A model generated the notes under the pieces. That model was not told the DNA's origin and did not search any database. It was given only the letters and a program-made list of their open reading frames with translations. A stretch of DNA of 64,000 nt. Origin: Chromatiaceae bacterium (GTDB taxonomy: Bacteria; Pseudomonadota; Gammaproteobacteria; Chromatiales; Chromatiaceae). Where the stretch lies: positions 153,887 to 217,886 of the forward strand of contig JACKML010000006.1 of NCBI GenBank assembly GCA_024235415.1, read 5' to 3'. This document shows, in pieces, positions 8,231 through 16,795 of the stretch (positions are counted from its first letter, which is position 1; each line of letters begins with the position of its first letter). A program made the position numbers and the translations under genes.

Positions 8231-9085
8231 TCACGGTGACTTCCTGGTGGTCGCTCCGGTGGCCAGCAGGTTGCCGATCAGGTCGCCATCTGCCGGTGTC
8301 AGCAGATGCCCTTCCGCCATTGAATAGGTCTTCACGCGACCGGCCAGCGCGGGTACGCGGTTCAGGTCCTGGCTGAGCGGCGGCACCACCTGGTCACCCG
8401 GCATGTAAAAGGTGCCGGTGCGCATGATGCTGGTGTAGGTGATGTCCGGGTGCGGTTGCTGGTTGAGCCAGAACAGCAGGTTGCCGGGAATCGGCGGTGT
8501 GAGGTCGAACAGCACGCCACGACTCTGCAGCACCGTGGCATAGAGCGCATCACCGGTAGAACGGCGCACCAGCCAGCTCTTGACGAACCCGAACATCCCG
8601 CCGTTGTTGGTGGCGTCGAGTGCCTGAATGGCCCGCCCGGTGCCGAAATGCGGTGTCGCGATCGTGATCAGGTGCTTTACCCCGAGCGCACCGTGACGCA
8701 CCAGCGCCATGCGCGCGGCGAGGCCGCCGGCGGAATGCGCGACCAGGTTGATCGCCTGTTCAGGGTGACGCTTGCCGATGTCGCGCAGAAAAGCGGCCAG
8801 CCAATCGGCCTGGATCACGATCGGTGCCTGCGAGGGCAGGTTGACCGCATACACAGGGCGCGCCGCGTCGGGCTTGCCCAGGCGCTGGTACACCATGCCC
8901 TGCGGGCTGTAACCGTAGATTCCGACCTGTCGATAGCCGCGCTGGTAGAGGCGGTCCAGGGTGCCGGATTCCGCCCAGCTCTGGGCCGTGCCGAGGTAAC
9001 CGTGAACCAGCACCAAAACGTCCGCATTGGCCGCACGTACGACGACCAGGCCGATGATCGTAATCAGTAACATCAATTTCTTCAT
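8231..9085 (-). CDS. Secreted alpha/beta hydrolase, lipase-like
   Basis: A 284-residue protein with a signal peptide (MKKLMLLITIIGLVVVRAANA). Mature residues begin DVLVLVHGYLGTAQSW, where the HG loop supplies the oxyanion hole. The nucleophile elbow is AHSAGG (Ser at about residue 125), a G-to-A variant of G-x-S-x-G. ITIATPHFGTGRA is typical of triacylglycerol lipases, and the late segments YMPGDQVVPP and EGHLLTP carry the likely catalytic Asp and His. The start at 9085 has a strong ribosome site (GGGGAG). It probably hydrolyses lipid esters in the periplasm or outside the cell. Confidence 0.8.
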   Translation of the reverse strand: MKKLMLLITIIGLVVVRAANADVLVLVHGYLGTAQSWAESGTLDRLYQRGYRQVGIYGYSPQGMVYQRLGKPDAARPVYAVNLPSQAPIVIQADWLAAFLRDIGKRHPEQAINLVAHSAGGLAARMALVRHGALGVKHLITIATPHFGTGRAIQALDATNNGGMFGFVKSWLVRRSTGDALYATVLQSRGVLFDLTPPIPGNLLFWLNQQPHPDITYTSIMRTGTFYMPGDQVVPPLSQDLNRVPALAGRVKTYSMAEGHLLTPADGDLIGNLLATGATTRKSP

Positions 9086-9311
9086 CGCGGGACTCCCCTG
9101 GCAGCTGGCTGCCGTCGAATACACATCAGAATAAAATAATACACTTATAGTCTAATTTTTCCGCCGCGAGTTCAAAAAATTGTTCGAGGCGGCCCTAAAG
9201 ACCAACCGGTTTTCTAGGGTTTCCTATACTTGACGGGAACGACCCCCGCTGACGGTGCCTATTGCCGCGGCGAACGTAGAGGTCTGTATCCATCAGAAGG
9301 AGGCAATCGAA

Positions 9312-9824
9312 ATGCGCAGACGGTTGTACTTTATTTTGCCGGACGTGAATTCGGCACAAACCATCGAGAAGGAGCTGCTGCTGTCCAAGATCGATGATTC
9401 ACACATTCACTACCTCGCGAAGGACGGGGTGAATCTGGGCCGTCTGCATGTGGCCAATCTGTTGCAGCGATCCGATGTCCTGCACGGGATAGGTATCGGT
9501 ATGATCGCCGGCGGTATCACCGGCGCCCTGGCCGGCGCAGCACTGACGTTCTATCCGGATCTCGGCCAATCGGTGGGCAATGCCGGGATACTGGTGCTCG
9601 CGGTCGTGTTCGCGATGATGGGTTCCTGGGTGTCCGGCATGATCGCGGTCAGTATCCCGAACTCCCGCCTGAAGCGGTTCCAGCCCGCGATCGACAGTGG
9701 TGCGATTCTGCTGATGGTGGACGTCCCGGTTCGTCGCGTGCAGGAGATCCGCGAGCTGATCATGGCGCATCACCCCGAGGCCCAGGCCAAGGGTCTGGAG
9801 TCGCAGATCCCGGCATTCCCCTAG
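9312..9824 (+). CDS. DUF1269-type membrane protein
   Basis: A 170-residue protein. The start chosen, ATG at 9312, follows the ribosome site AAGGAGGC closely; the frame is open further left but without support. Residues 1-55 are a soluble ferredoxin-like part (RRLYFILPDVNSAQTIEKELL). It is followed by a Gly/Ala-rich hairpin of two helices (GIGIGMIAGGITGALAGAAL and ILVLAVVFAMMGSWVSGMIAV), and the C-terminal part repeats the soluble fold. This is the layout of DUF1269 and related stress-linked membrane proteins. The function is unknown. Confidence 0.7.
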   Translation: MRRRLYFILPDVNSAQTIEKELLLSKIDDSHIHYLAKDGVNLGRLHVANLLQRSDVLHGIGIGMIAGGITGALAGAALTFYPDLGQSVGNAGILVLAVVFAMMGSWVSGMIAVSIPNSRLKRFQPAIDSGAILLMVDVPVRRVQEIRELIMAHHPEAQAKGLESQIPAFP

Positions 9825-9838
9825 GCCGATATGCTGCC

Positions 9839-9882
9839 GCAATGCCCGACGGCGGAGCCGCTGTTTGGCATTGCGCATTTTT
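9839..9882 (+). terminator. Rho-independent terminator after the DUF1269 gene
   Basis: A perfect 8-bp stem, GCAATGCC (9839-9846) with GGCATTGC (9867-9874). An inner CGGC/GCCG stem lies in the loop and five T's follow at 9878-9882. It lies between convergent genes and could serve both strands. Confidence 0.75.
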
Positions 9883-10295
9883 CAGTGAAGCAGTGCCTGG
9901 CTATCGGCTGACTGGGTCTCGACCAACGGCAACGACGCGTGGTGGGCCAACATGCGCCATCCGCCATCGATATAACCGTAGATGTTGGTGGCCAGTACGA
10001 CCGCACGCCGGGTCCCGGAGCCACTGTTGATGTCTTCCTGAACCGTGTGTACAGCCAGGCGTTCATCGGTGCTGGCCTGGATCAGGCGATGTTCGATTCG
10101 AGGTGGGGTGCTGTCACGAAAGATCGCGGCCCAGCTGGCGAGGATGTCGTCGATGCCCTGCAACAATCCGCCGCCCGGGTGGATGCAACTGCTGCCGCTC
10201 GAATCCATCCAAACGCTTCTCATCTGTTCGAGATCGAGGGAGCGAAATGCTGCGTAGAAGGCCGTTTCTGCTGCTGTCGGGTCGGGGTAGGACAT
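9882..10295 (-). CDS. NTF2/SnoaL-like protein (DUF4440 type)
   Basis: A 137-residue protein starting at MSYPDPTAAETAFYAAFRSLD. Length and pattern fit the NTF2-like cone fold used by SnoaL and DUF4440 proteins: an N-terminal helix, MRSVWMDSSGSSCIHPGGGLLQGIDDILASW, then antiparallel strands ending YIDGGWRMLAHHASL. Many such proteins are of unknown function; this subgroup with the IHPGG motif is widespread in proteobacteria. It starts 25 bp after the acyltransferase stop, so the two are probably one operon. Confidence 0.75.
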   Translation of the reverse strand: MSYPDPTAAETAFYAAFRSLDLEQMRSVWMDSSGSSCIHPGGGLLQGIDDILASWAAIFRDSTPPRIEHRLIQASTDERLAVHTVQEDINSGSGTRRAVVLATNIYGYIDGGWRMLAHHASLPLVETQSADSQALLH

Positions 10296-10320
10296 CGTTT
10301 GATTTCGCCAGTTTGTGTGT

Positions 10321-11067
10321 TCAGTCGAGGTACCGCGCCTGCCAGCGTTGGTAAAGCCCGTAGACGTGCTGACAGTAGCTGATTTTGTCATGGAACAGGC
10401 GTGGTTCGATCGCATCAAACACGTAGTAATTCGCGCGGTTATTCCTCGCTGCGATGATATTGCGCATATTGCGCACAAGGCTGTGCGGTCCCCAATGAAA
10501 ATCGTGTGACGCCTCGTAGTGCAGATACACGGGTACTATCGGTATGCCTGTTTCCAGGGCGATGGCGAAGGCGCCGTGGCGGAATGACGGCTGCAGCCGT
10601 GGCCCCTTGATCCCACCTTCCGGATACAGCGCAATGGAACGTCCGTTCTCCAGGAGGTGTGTTATCTGTTGCGTTGCACTGGTGCGCGATGCCTTGGAAT
10701 CGCGCTGCACGAAGATCGTGCCGGCAGCGGCGCTGATCCTTCCGACCAGCCACCAGTCCCGGACCTCGCGCTTGGCGAGACTGTCGACATCGAACAGTGA
10801 TGGGATCCCTACGTCCTCGAACGACGACGGGTGATTGGCGATGAGAATGAAGCGCTCGGGCAGCGGGTGGATGTTCTTGTGGTGCAGCCGGAGGTCGACG
10901 CCGAGCGCGTGAATCCAGGTGCGGCTCCATACCTGGAACAGCCGCCGGTACCAGTTGCCGCGCCAGGTTGACGGCAGAAAACTCAGCCCGTACAGCAGCA
11001 GCGTAAAGACCAGGAGTTCCACCCAGCCCAGCAGCAGCCAGAGGGCTCGAGCAAATAGTCTTGTCAT
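10321..11067 (-). CDS. 1-acyl-glycerol-3-phosphate acyltransferase family (PlsC-like)
   Basis: A 248-residue protein with an N-terminal membrane segment (residues 8-30) and an acyltransferase domain. The first motif reads NHPSSFEDVG, so the residue four after the catalytic His is followed by Glu rather than the usual Asp (H-x4-E, with Asp one further). The third motif is YPEGGIKG, matching the substrate-binding E-G-x block. The enzyme probably acylates lysophosphatidate or a related lipid at the inner membrane. The precise acceptor is uncertain because of the variant motif. Confidence 0.75.
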   Translation of the reverse strand: MTRLFARALWLLLGWVELLVFTLLLYGLSFLPSTWRGNWYRRLFQVWSRTWIHALGVDLRLHHKNIHPLPERFILIANHPSSFEDVGIPSLFDVDSLAKREVRDWWLVGRISAAAGTIFVQRDSKASRTSATQQITHLLENGRSIALYPEGGIKGPRLQPSFRHGAFAIALETGIPIVPVYLHYEASHDFHWGPHSLVRNMRNIIAARNNRANYYVFDAIEPRLFHDKISYCQHVYGLYQRWQARYLD

Positions 11068-11140
11068 CGCTGGTCAGGTCGCCTATTTGTAGTGGCACTG
11101 ACAGCAGTTTAGTCGGGTGTGCCGCGGCGGGTTCTTTGTG

Positions 11141-11542
11141 TCACGCCGCCGTGGCACTCATCAGTTGCCGCATGTAGCTGGCGGTCTTCACGCCTAGGAC
11201 CATGCGCGCCACGGTTCCACTTTCGATCACGATCAGTGTCGGGGTTGCGCGGATGCCCAGTTCGCGTGATACCTCGGGGTGCTCGGTGACGTCGAGTTTG
11301 AACACCGGTGCACCGCTCGCGGCCAAGGTGTCCACGTCCCTGGACATGGGCCGGCACGGACCACAGCGCGGGCTGAAACAGTAGACCAGCGCGCGGCCCT
11401 GCACCTGGGCGAGTTGCGGGAATACCGGGAGCAGCGGCGCGGCTGGGAGACCTTCGGAGGCGCGCGTCGCCACCAGCATGTACAGGACGTAACCGCCCCA
11501 GGTGGCCGCGAGGCCGAGCACCATGTACAAGAAAAGGTCCAC
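11141..11542 (-). CDS. Membrane-anchored thioredoxin-like protein
   Basis: A protein of about 133 residues from a GTG at 11542; the frame continues upstream for another 47 codons, but that part is low-complexity, basic and lacks support. Residues 5-27 are a transmembrane helix (FLYMVLGLAATWGGYVLYML). The rest is a thioredoxin fold with the active site SPRCGPCRPM and the cis-proline loop RATPTLIVI. It likely faces the periplasm or cytoplasm as a disulfide reductase. It lies downstream of the small membrane gene at 11634-11888. Confidence 0.75.
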   Translation of the reverse strand: MDLFLYMVLGLAATWGGYVLYMLVATRASEGLPAAPLLPVFPQLAQVQGRALVYCFSPRCGPCRPMSRDVDTLAASGAPVFKLDVTEHPEVSRELGIRATPTLIVIESGTVARMVLGVKTASYMRQLMSATAA

Positions 11543-11633
11543 TTGTACCGCAAGCCTCGACGAAAGGGATCCTGTCGGTACAGGGTAGCTTCTCGGGCCG
11601 CGCCTTGGTAGTCGGGAAAGCGAACCCGCTGCT

Positions 11634-11888
11634 TCAGAGCTGAACCGGTGCCTCGGCGCGCGACAGTTCGTCTGCGTCGTCACAGCGTCGCTGACGTTCC
11701 GGTGTCAGGCGCTTGTGCCGGAGCTCGCGCAGGTTGCGCATGCCCATGAAAAGCGCCCAGACACCGAGCAGGACCAGCAGGGACGCGAGGTTGCTGCCGA
11801 TCTCGCCCTCGATTGGCGCCGCCGTGGCATTGCCGATGCCCAGGCAGGCCGCGAGCCCCGTATATCGGCTTTTGTGTGCAAGCAACAT
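11634..11888 (-). CDS. Small membrane protein (84 aa)
   Basis: An 84-residue protein with a hydrophobic N-terminal leader ending in an ATAAP-like cleavage site, one transmembrane helix (LASLLVLLGVWALFMGM), and a highly charged C-terminal tail (RELRHKRLTPERQRRCDDADELSRAEAP). The ATG at 11888 has an excellent ribosome site (AGGAGG), the best evidence that it is translated. The family is unknown. Confidence 0.6.
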   Translation of the reverse strand: MLLAHKSRYTGLAACLGIGNATAAPIEGEIGSNLASLLVLLGVWALFMGMRNLRELRHKRLTPERQRRCDDADELSRAEAPVQL

Positions 11889-12114
11889 TGAGATGCGCCT
11901 CCTGGTCCAGTGAACGTGGTTCTACACAAGCAAATTATCTGCCACTGGGGAAATAATCAGTTAAAACAGTAAATTGATGAATGTGCCAGCGGATCGCACC
12001 GTCGATCTGTAAAGCGACCCGACACTTTGGCCGGGTAAGTGGCGGCACCGCAGTCAGGTTTCATCGCGAGCTGCCGTTACGTCAGGCATCGATTTCACCC
12101 GGAGGTGTGTTGCG

Positions 12115-12858
12115 GTGATGCAACTGGAACAGTGGGGAATGCCGCTGGCAGTGGTCGGCATGCTGTTGCTGATGCTGTTCATGGCCTCGGCACTGAATCG
12201 CTATCAGGCCCATCAGTCCAGGGTCCACGCTGCGGTGCGGCGTCTGGAGGCAGGGGTGAATGACATCACGGGCGCGCTCAGCGCACTGCGCTCGGTCCCG
12301 TTGTCTCGTGAACTTCGAGTCACCCTGCGCGGCGAGGTCCTCGCCCGTTACCAAAAGATCCGGCGTCTGTATCGCCGCTACCCGTCGATCGTGGAAAACA
12401 TCAGCGCGGCCGAGACCGCGTTGAATGCTGAAGGTGCACAAGTTGCCAAAGGGGTGGGCCCGATCGACAGCGACGCTGCGTTTCGCACCACCATCGGGGC
12501 ACTGGATACATTGATAGAAACTGTCAGCAGCGGATATACGTTGCAGCCAATTCCCCGCGACGTGCGCACCATCTTTGGCAGGGAGCTGGGTGAGCGCCGG
12601 GCCGAAGTGGCATCGCGTTTCCACCTCGTCCAGGCCAGGCGACACGAGGACAGCGACAGCATCGGCAAGGCGCGTGCACACCTGACTACGCTGATGCAGA
12701 TCCTGCGTCAACGCGGTCCCAGTACGGATTTTGTGCGTGAACTCTATGGTGAGGCGGAGATGGCGCTGGCGGCGTTGACGGATCGCCAGATTGGCGCACT
12801 GTCTGATACAGCGGATACCGATCGCGGTGATCGGGAAGTGCGCGATGATGTCGCGTAA
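12115..12858 (+). CDS. Membrane-anchored helical protein, unknown
   Basis: A 247-residue protein with one N-terminal transmembrane helix (residues 9-29) and a long helical domain rich in Arg, Glu and Ala (ALSALRSVPLSRELRVTLRGEVLARYQKIRRLYRRYPSIVENISAAETALN). The C terminus is acidic and Asp-rich. It could be a cytoplasmic coiled-coil protein held at the membrane. A GGAGGTG ribosome site precedes tandem GTG-ATG start codons at 12115/12118. No family is recognised. Confidence 0.6.
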   Translation: MMQLEQWGMPLAVVGMLLLMLFMASALNRYQAHQSRVHAAVRRLEAGVNDITGALSALRSVPLSRELRVTLRGEVLARYQKIRRLYRRYPSIVENISAAETALNAEGAQVAKGVGPIDSDAAFRTTIGALDTLIETVSSGYTLQPIPRDVRTIFGRELGERRAEVASRFHLVQARRHEDSDSIGKARAHLTTLMQILRQRGPSTDFVRELYGEAEMALAALTDRQIGALSDTADTDRGDREVRDDVA

Positions 12859-12877
12859 ACGAGCGCCCGTGACAACG

Positions 12878-13240
12878 TCACCGTACGCGGCGGATTTCCT
12901 TCAGATCGTCGATGTTTGCGCAAAATCCCAGGTGTTCGGCGTCGGCGGCCGGTTCGTTGTCCAGCACCTGGTCGCAGCGTGACTTGGCGTCACAGGCGTC
13001 ACAACGTTCCATGTGTTTCTTGATCTCCACCGCCTGCTCCTTGTGCAGGTAGGTCGCCGCGTCGATGCCAAGGTACTTGAGCATGCGCGACAGCCGCAAC
13101 TCGGCGAGCGCATCAGCCAGGCCTTCGCGAAAGCGATGACCCGCCCGCAGATTGCTGAGGATTGCGAGCGGCAGACGTACCACCAGCAACAACATCAGGC
13201 CGGCCAGCAGGAATGTGATGACGAGACTTACGATGTCCAT
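12878..13240 (-). CDS. DUF6455-like cysteine-rich membrane protein
   Basis: A 120-residue protein with a transmembrane helix (residues 6-26), an arginine-rich juxtamembrane segment, and a C-terminal domain in which the sequence LSRMLKYLGIDAATYL precedes the cysteines (MERCDACDAKSRCDQVLDN ... FCANID). The four-cysteine pattern and the L-G-I-D motif match DUF6455. Metal or redox roles have been suggested for such patterns but are not established. It converges with the gene ending at 12858. Confidence 0.65.
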   Translation of the reverse strand: MDIVSLVITFLLAGLMLLLVVRLPLAILSNLRAGHRFREGLADALAELRLSRMLKYLGIDAATYLHKEQAVEIKKHMERCDACDAKSRCDQVLDNEPAADAEHLGFCANIDDLKEIRRVR

Positions 13241-13357
13241 TGGCGGGTTTCCTGAAGAGTTCGTTGCATACTTGGCGGCAGGCCAGGTATTTACCTTGAT
13301 TTGAATCAGTATGGCGGCCTGCGGTGGTAATTCACAAGCAGATCGATCATTGAAAGT

Positions 13358-13651
13358 TCAAATGTCGAACAGGCTATCGGCCGCTGTCTTGAGTGCTGCC
13401 GCGTCTGGACCTGGCTTGTGGGCGTTGGTGCTCGGTTCGAAATAGTCGCAGAAATTTGCCCGCTGCTTGTCGTGCACGACCTCGGCCACCGGCTCCTGGC
13501 AGTCGTTCGGGCGGCCCGGCTGGTAAAACCGACAATTGCGGCAGACATGGGTCTGCTTGCGGCATTGCAGGCATTCCCCTTCGCGCTGGTACTCGCTTGC
13601 GGTGAGTTTGGCCCCGCAGAACCAGCAGGCCCCTTCGGCGTTCGGTGACAT
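13358..13651 (-). CDS. Small zinc-ribbon protein
   Basis: A 97-residue protein starting at ATG 13651, with a good ribosome site (GAGAAGGAGCC). It contains a string of cysteine pairs: CWFCGAKL, CLQCRKQTHVCRNC and a later C. It is probably a two-zinc ribbon, and the segment RFYQPGRPNDCQEPVAEVVHDKQRANFCDYFEPS resembles DUF-type proteins that accompany DnaJ-like or RNA-binding proteins. The partner is unknown. Confidence 0.7.
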   Translation of the reverse strand: MSPNAEGACWFCGAKLTASEYQREGECLQCRKQTHVCRNCRFYQPGRPNDCQEPVAEVVHDKQRANFCDYFEPSTNAHKPGPDAAALKTAADSLFDI

Positions 13652-13731
13652 GGTGCGGCTCCTTCTCAAGGATGCGTCCATTCTAGCCGATACCCATTGA
13701 AACCCCCCGTGCCACGAGACATTTCCCCGCA

Positions 13732-14574
13732 GTGAACGACGCAATCGAGATGAATGTGAGTGGGCGCGTGATGCTTTTGTTGTCACGCCTGGGGATCCGC
13801 GATGCGCGTTGTCTGTCGATCTACAGGGGTGCGGTAGTCAGCGCCCTGCGCAACGGCACAAGTTCACGAGCGGTATCCAGTCTCGCGGAAATCGAACCCT
13901 TGCTCAGTGCGCAGCTCGACCTGCTCGAAGACGCGCTGCGGGCGAGGCTGCGTCCATCTGTCACGCAACATGACAGCGAGCCGGAAGCGGTGAGCGAGCC
14001 GGACAATGTGCCGGCCCAGCCTTCCGCAGCGAGCGGTGATGCGGAGGCGCTATGGTGCGACGATAGCGATCTTCCGCCTACAGATGAACAGCCGGAAAAC
14101 GTCATCACCGGGAATGAAAAAAAGTCGCAGCGCGGCACGAAAGCCCCAAGCGGTTACGTGCCGTCGGTCAAGAGCATGGAAGACAAGCTCAAGGACGAAC
14201 GCAAGCCGGTGCAAAAGCTGCTGCTCGAGGATTGTGTGCAGACGGGCCTGATCGATGTGCCGACCGCGAAGCGACTGATCCAGGCGATGACCGGCAAGAC
14301 CAGTCAGGATGCCGAGCGCGACATCGTCGAACACCTGCGCCAGTTGCTGCAGGTGCAGGTGAAAAGTTTCATCCGCAAGTCCAAGGGTGGCCCCTGGGCC
14401 GATCCGCGTACACAGGAAGACCTGCGCAAGGATATCCATGCGGCAAACAGCGTCCGCGGCGTGGTGATGCTGTCGCGCCAGGTCGTGAAGGAGCGCCGGC
14501 TGTGGGAGCAGGAGAATGGCCGTATCGGCATCCTCGGGCTGTTCAGCGGCCGCAAGCGCATCGTCAAGTCCTGA
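13732..14574 (+). CDS. Hypothetical protein with an acidic central linker
   Basis: A 280-residue soluble protein. Residues 1-75 are helical (MLLLSRLGIRDARCLSIYRGAVVSALRNG), residues 85-130 are an acidic, Pro/Ser-rich linker, and residues 150-280 are a helical basic domain (PVQKLLLEDCVQTGLIDVPTAKRLIQAMTGK, RLWEQENGRIGILGLFSGRKRIVK). The start is GTG at 13732; an in-frame ATG at 13750 is an alternative. I do not recognise the family. Confidence 0.55.
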   Translation: MNDAIEMNVSGRVMLLLSRLGIRDARCLSIYRGAVVSALRNGTSSRAVSSLAEIEPLLSAQLDLLEDALRARLRPSVTQHDSEPEAVSEPDNVPAQPSAASGDAEALWCDDSDLPPTDEQPENVITGNEKKSQRGTKAPSGYVPSVKSMEDKLKDERKPVQKLLLEDCVQTGLIDVPTAKRLIQAMTGKTSQDAERDIVEHLRQLLQVQVKSFIRKSKGGPWADPRTQEDLRKDIHAANSVRGVVMLSRQVVKERRLWEQENGRIGILGLFSGRKRIVKS

Positions 14575-14679
14575 ACTGGCGCATTGACGTGGTGCTCGCC
14601 GGCACCCAAGATTCTTTGCCTTTCTTGACCGGCACGTCCGCGAACGCCTTCACGCGGAGAGCCTGGAGACAGCACGAAC

Positions 14680-15096
14680 TTGAGTGACTTCATTCTGCAT
14701 CCGCAATTGGCCGGTGATTGCCACCTGGTCGGCGACCTCGAGCTGTCGCGCGTGCTGTTGCTGAACGACAGCCGTTATCCCTGGGTGGTATTGGTGCCGC
14801 GGCGGGCGGCGATCACTGAGATCTACCAGCTGAGCCGCGCGGACAGGGAGCTTCTGCTCGACGAATCGTGTCGTGTTGGCGAACTGCTGATGCGGGCCTT
14901 CCCCGGCGACAAGCTCAACCTCGGTGCACTCGGCAACCTGGTACCGCAGCTGCATGTCCATCTTGTGGTGCGGCGGCGCGATGACCCGGCGTGGCCGGGA
15001 CCCGTGTGGGGGCACTCGCCGGGTGTGCCGTATCCGGATGCTTTGTCCGCAAAGCGGGTGCGATTGCTGCGTGAGGCGTTGGGCCTGCAGGGCTGA
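14680..15096 (+). CDS. HIT-domain nucleotide hydrolase/transferase
   Basis: A 138-residue HIT protein. The signature is NLVPQLHVHLVV followed by RRRDDPAWPGPVWG, which aligns to H-phi-H-phi-H as Q-L-H-V-H: the first histidine is Gln but the central nucleophile His and the third His are present, as is common in this proteobacterial branch. The usual activity is cleavage of nucleoside 5'-phosphates (Ap4A-like or adenylylated compounds). The start is TTG at 14680 with a weak GGAGA site. The next gene is convergent. Confidence 0.8.
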   Translation: MSDFILHPQLAGDCHLVGDLELSRVLLLNDSRYPWVVLVPRRAAITEIYQLSRADRELLLDESCRVGELLMRAFPGDKLNLGALGNLVPQLHVHLVVRRRDDPAWPGPVWGHSPGVPYPDALSAKRVRLLREALGLQG

Positions 15097-15110
15097 GGGC
15101 ACTGCCGTGT

Positions 15111-15374
15111 TCAGACAGGCAGGGAGGATTCCCTGCGAATCAGTCTTTCCTTTTCCGCGCGGCTCAGCTTTTTGACCCTGTACTCGATGCGCAGGGCCTG
15201 ACTGCGGTCGCCAACCGCCTGCGTGTAGACGAGTTCCAGTGGACCACGGCCCCGCAGGCGGCGTGCGCCGCGACTTGCACCATGGGCCGCCAAGCGCCGC
15301 TGTACGTCGGTGCTGATACCGGTGTACAGCGAGCCGTCGTTGCAACGGACCAGGTAGAGGTGCCACATCGGCAT
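15111..15374 (-). CDS. GIY-YIG nuclease superfamily (YhbQ-like)
   Basis: An 87-residue single-domain protein matching the GIY-YIG fold: WHLYLVRCNDGSLYTGISTDVQRRLAAHG carries the Y-x(10)-Y-T-G-I-S motif, followed by conserved Arg and the helix RIEYRVKKLSRAEKERLI. The size and LEYRVK-like region match UPF0213/YhbQ, which have weak nuclease activity. The start codon overlaps the upstream stop by one base, giving translational coupling. Confidence 0.85.
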   Translation of the reverse strand: MPMWHLYLVRCNDGSLYTGISTDVQRRLAAHGASRGARRLRGRGPLELVYTQAVGDRSQALRIEYRVKKLSRAEKERLIRRESSLPV

Positions 15375-15904
15375 CAGTGCCCCCTGGCCTGGCTGGACGG
15401 CCAGTGCCCGGATTCGAGCACTGTGAATTGCTTCAGGTATTCGTAGGCGTTGTCGGAGAACTGCAGATAGTACGCGTCGACCCGGCGCCCGCGTTGTACC
15501 GGGTGTACGCGTTGCAGGTGGATGCCGCGACCCTCGAGTGCGCCACTGATCAGCTCGATCGCCCTGATCGCACGCTGCTTGCTCGACCGGCCAATCATAT
15601 CGGCGCCAAACGCGAGGCCGTTGTGGTCTGGGGCCTCACGCACTCGCGACATCAGGATCGTCCTGCCGCCGCCACCCGCTGCCAGCGACATCCGGTAGTC
15701 ACCGAAGGCAATCGGCCGTGTCGCACCCTGCCATATCGAACAATCGTGGGTAAGACGCAGTGGCGTCTCGCAGGTCAGACGGTGACTGGCGAAGTCGGCG
15801 GGGTCCACCGGTTGCGGCATGGCCTGCGCGCACACGAAAGGTCCGCAAAGAACCACGCAGGCAAGCAATAGATGACGCCAGGAAGCAGGAATTACGATCG
15901 GCAT
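15374..15904 (-). CDS. Secreted conserved hypothetical protein
   Basis: A 176-residue protein with a signal peptide (residues 8-28, ending CAQA) and a mature part with two short Cys-containing stretches (LTCETPLRLTHDCSIWQGATRPIAFGDYRM) that could form a disulfide. The C-terminal half (RGRRVDAYYLQFSDNAYEYLKQFTVLES) has strand-helix character. No catalytic motif is visible. It is the first gene of a coupled pair with the GIY-YIG gene. Confidence 0.6.
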   Translation of the reverse strand: MPIVIPASWRHLLLACVVLCGPFVCAQAMPQPVDPADFASHRLTCETPLRLTHDCSIWQGATRPIAFGDYRMSLAAGGGGRTILMSRVREAPDHNGLAFGADMIGRSSKQRAIRAIELISGALEGRGIHLQRVHPVQRGRRVDAYYLQFSDNAYEYLKQFTVLESGHWPSSQARGH

Positions 15905-15996
15905 GGCGAAAAAAGATAGCGCAAAAAACGCAGGGCGTCAGGTGATCCCGCCGATGCGGTGGTCGACCGTGCGCTTCGGCGCGGCGCTGTGCGCGA

Positions 15997-16320
15997 TCAG
16001 CGTTTGCCGGGCTGAATGTCGAGATAACCGCGCTGAACGGCGGTCTCCAGCGCCTTCGCACCATTGACCAGCTCGTCGTAGGCACGCCGCAACTTGGCCA
16101 GATCGTCGAGCTGGCTTTCGGTCGGGGTGTCGTCCTTCGTGCTGGCGCCGAGGTCGAAGAGTGCCTTCAGATAACGTGCGCGTGCATTTGCCACCAGGCA
16201 CAGGACCGGGCGCAGCCCGTCGATCGTGAGCGCCTGTATCTGCGGATTGATCACTTCGTGGTTCACCGCCCGCATCGTGCGCTCGAGTTCCATCAGCAGG
16301 CGATTGATATCCGGGTTCAT
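15997..16320 (-). CDS. Conserved helical hypothetical protein (107 aa)
   Basis: A 107-residue all-helical protein starting MNPDINRLLMELERTMRAVNHEVINPQI; the frame extends eight codons upstream but the second ATG is favoured. The central segment (PVLCLVANARARYLKALFDLG) is well conserved in appearance. The function is unknown. It lies in the same direction as the two genes to its right, with a 67-bp gap. Confidence 0.55.
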   Translation of the reverse strand: MNPDINRLLMELERTMRAVNHEVINPQIQALTIDGLRPVLCLVANARARYLKALFDLGASTKDDTPTESQLDDLAKLRRAYDELVNGAKALETAVQRGYLDIQPGKR

Positions 16321-16387
16321 CTTCCCATCTCCATGCGCAGGCACAGCTGTCGCTCAGGATCAACTGAGTAGGGTAGCGGCAAATACA

Positions 16388-16795
16388 TCAGTCATCTTGA
16401 GGGCCTGAAAAGGCGAGCGCCGCCCGCAGCTGATCGTGACCGGCAGGAAGCTGCACGACTGCGTGCAATGCAAACAGCGCGGCCAGGTGTGAGACATGGT
16501 GTATCTGGTCGCGGTCCGCGAGGATGATGGCCCTGGCCCGTGGTGCAAAGCGCTGCAGACTGCGAAGCAGCACGTCGAGATTGCTGACATTGGCACCTGC
16601 ATAGTTGTTGCCGAAGCCGAAGAAGAAGTCGGCCACGACGATATCTGGCGGGCGGCGCTTGACGCCGGCGATGGCTTTGCGCTGCATGCTGAACACCTGG
16701 CGCTCGAGTTGCAGCTCTCCACACAAAATGGAGAGGTCAGGGTGCAATGGTGATTCGACGATGTCGTACAGCAGTCGACGGGGCAGGGTGTTCAT
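16388..16795 (-). CDS. Receiver-like (pseudo-receiver) domain protein
   Basis: A 135-residue protein. Residues 45-115 have the pattern of a response-regulator receiver: PPDIVVADFFFGFGNN (Asp at the phosphorylation strand), LLRSLQRFAPRARAIILADRDQ (the strand normally ending in Thr/Ser), and a terminal helix HHVSHLAALFALHAVVQLP with no conserved Lys. Several acidic pocket residues seem absent, so it may be a degenerate receiver used for protein contact. The assignment rests on pattern only. Its start overlaps the stop of the small gene at 16792 by four bases. Confidence 0.5.
   Translation of the reverse strand: MNTLPRRLLYDIVESPLHPDLSILCGELQLERQVFSMQRKAIAGVKRRPPDIVVADFFFGFGNNYAGANVSNLDVLLRSLQRFAPRARAIILADRDQIHHVSHLAALFALHAVVQLPAGHDQLRAALAFSGPQDD

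Noticed and set aside
11543..11683. Extended N terminus of the thioredoxin-like protein.
   Set aside because: It is low-complexity and basic, overlaps the small membrane gene, and would put the membrane helix in the middle.
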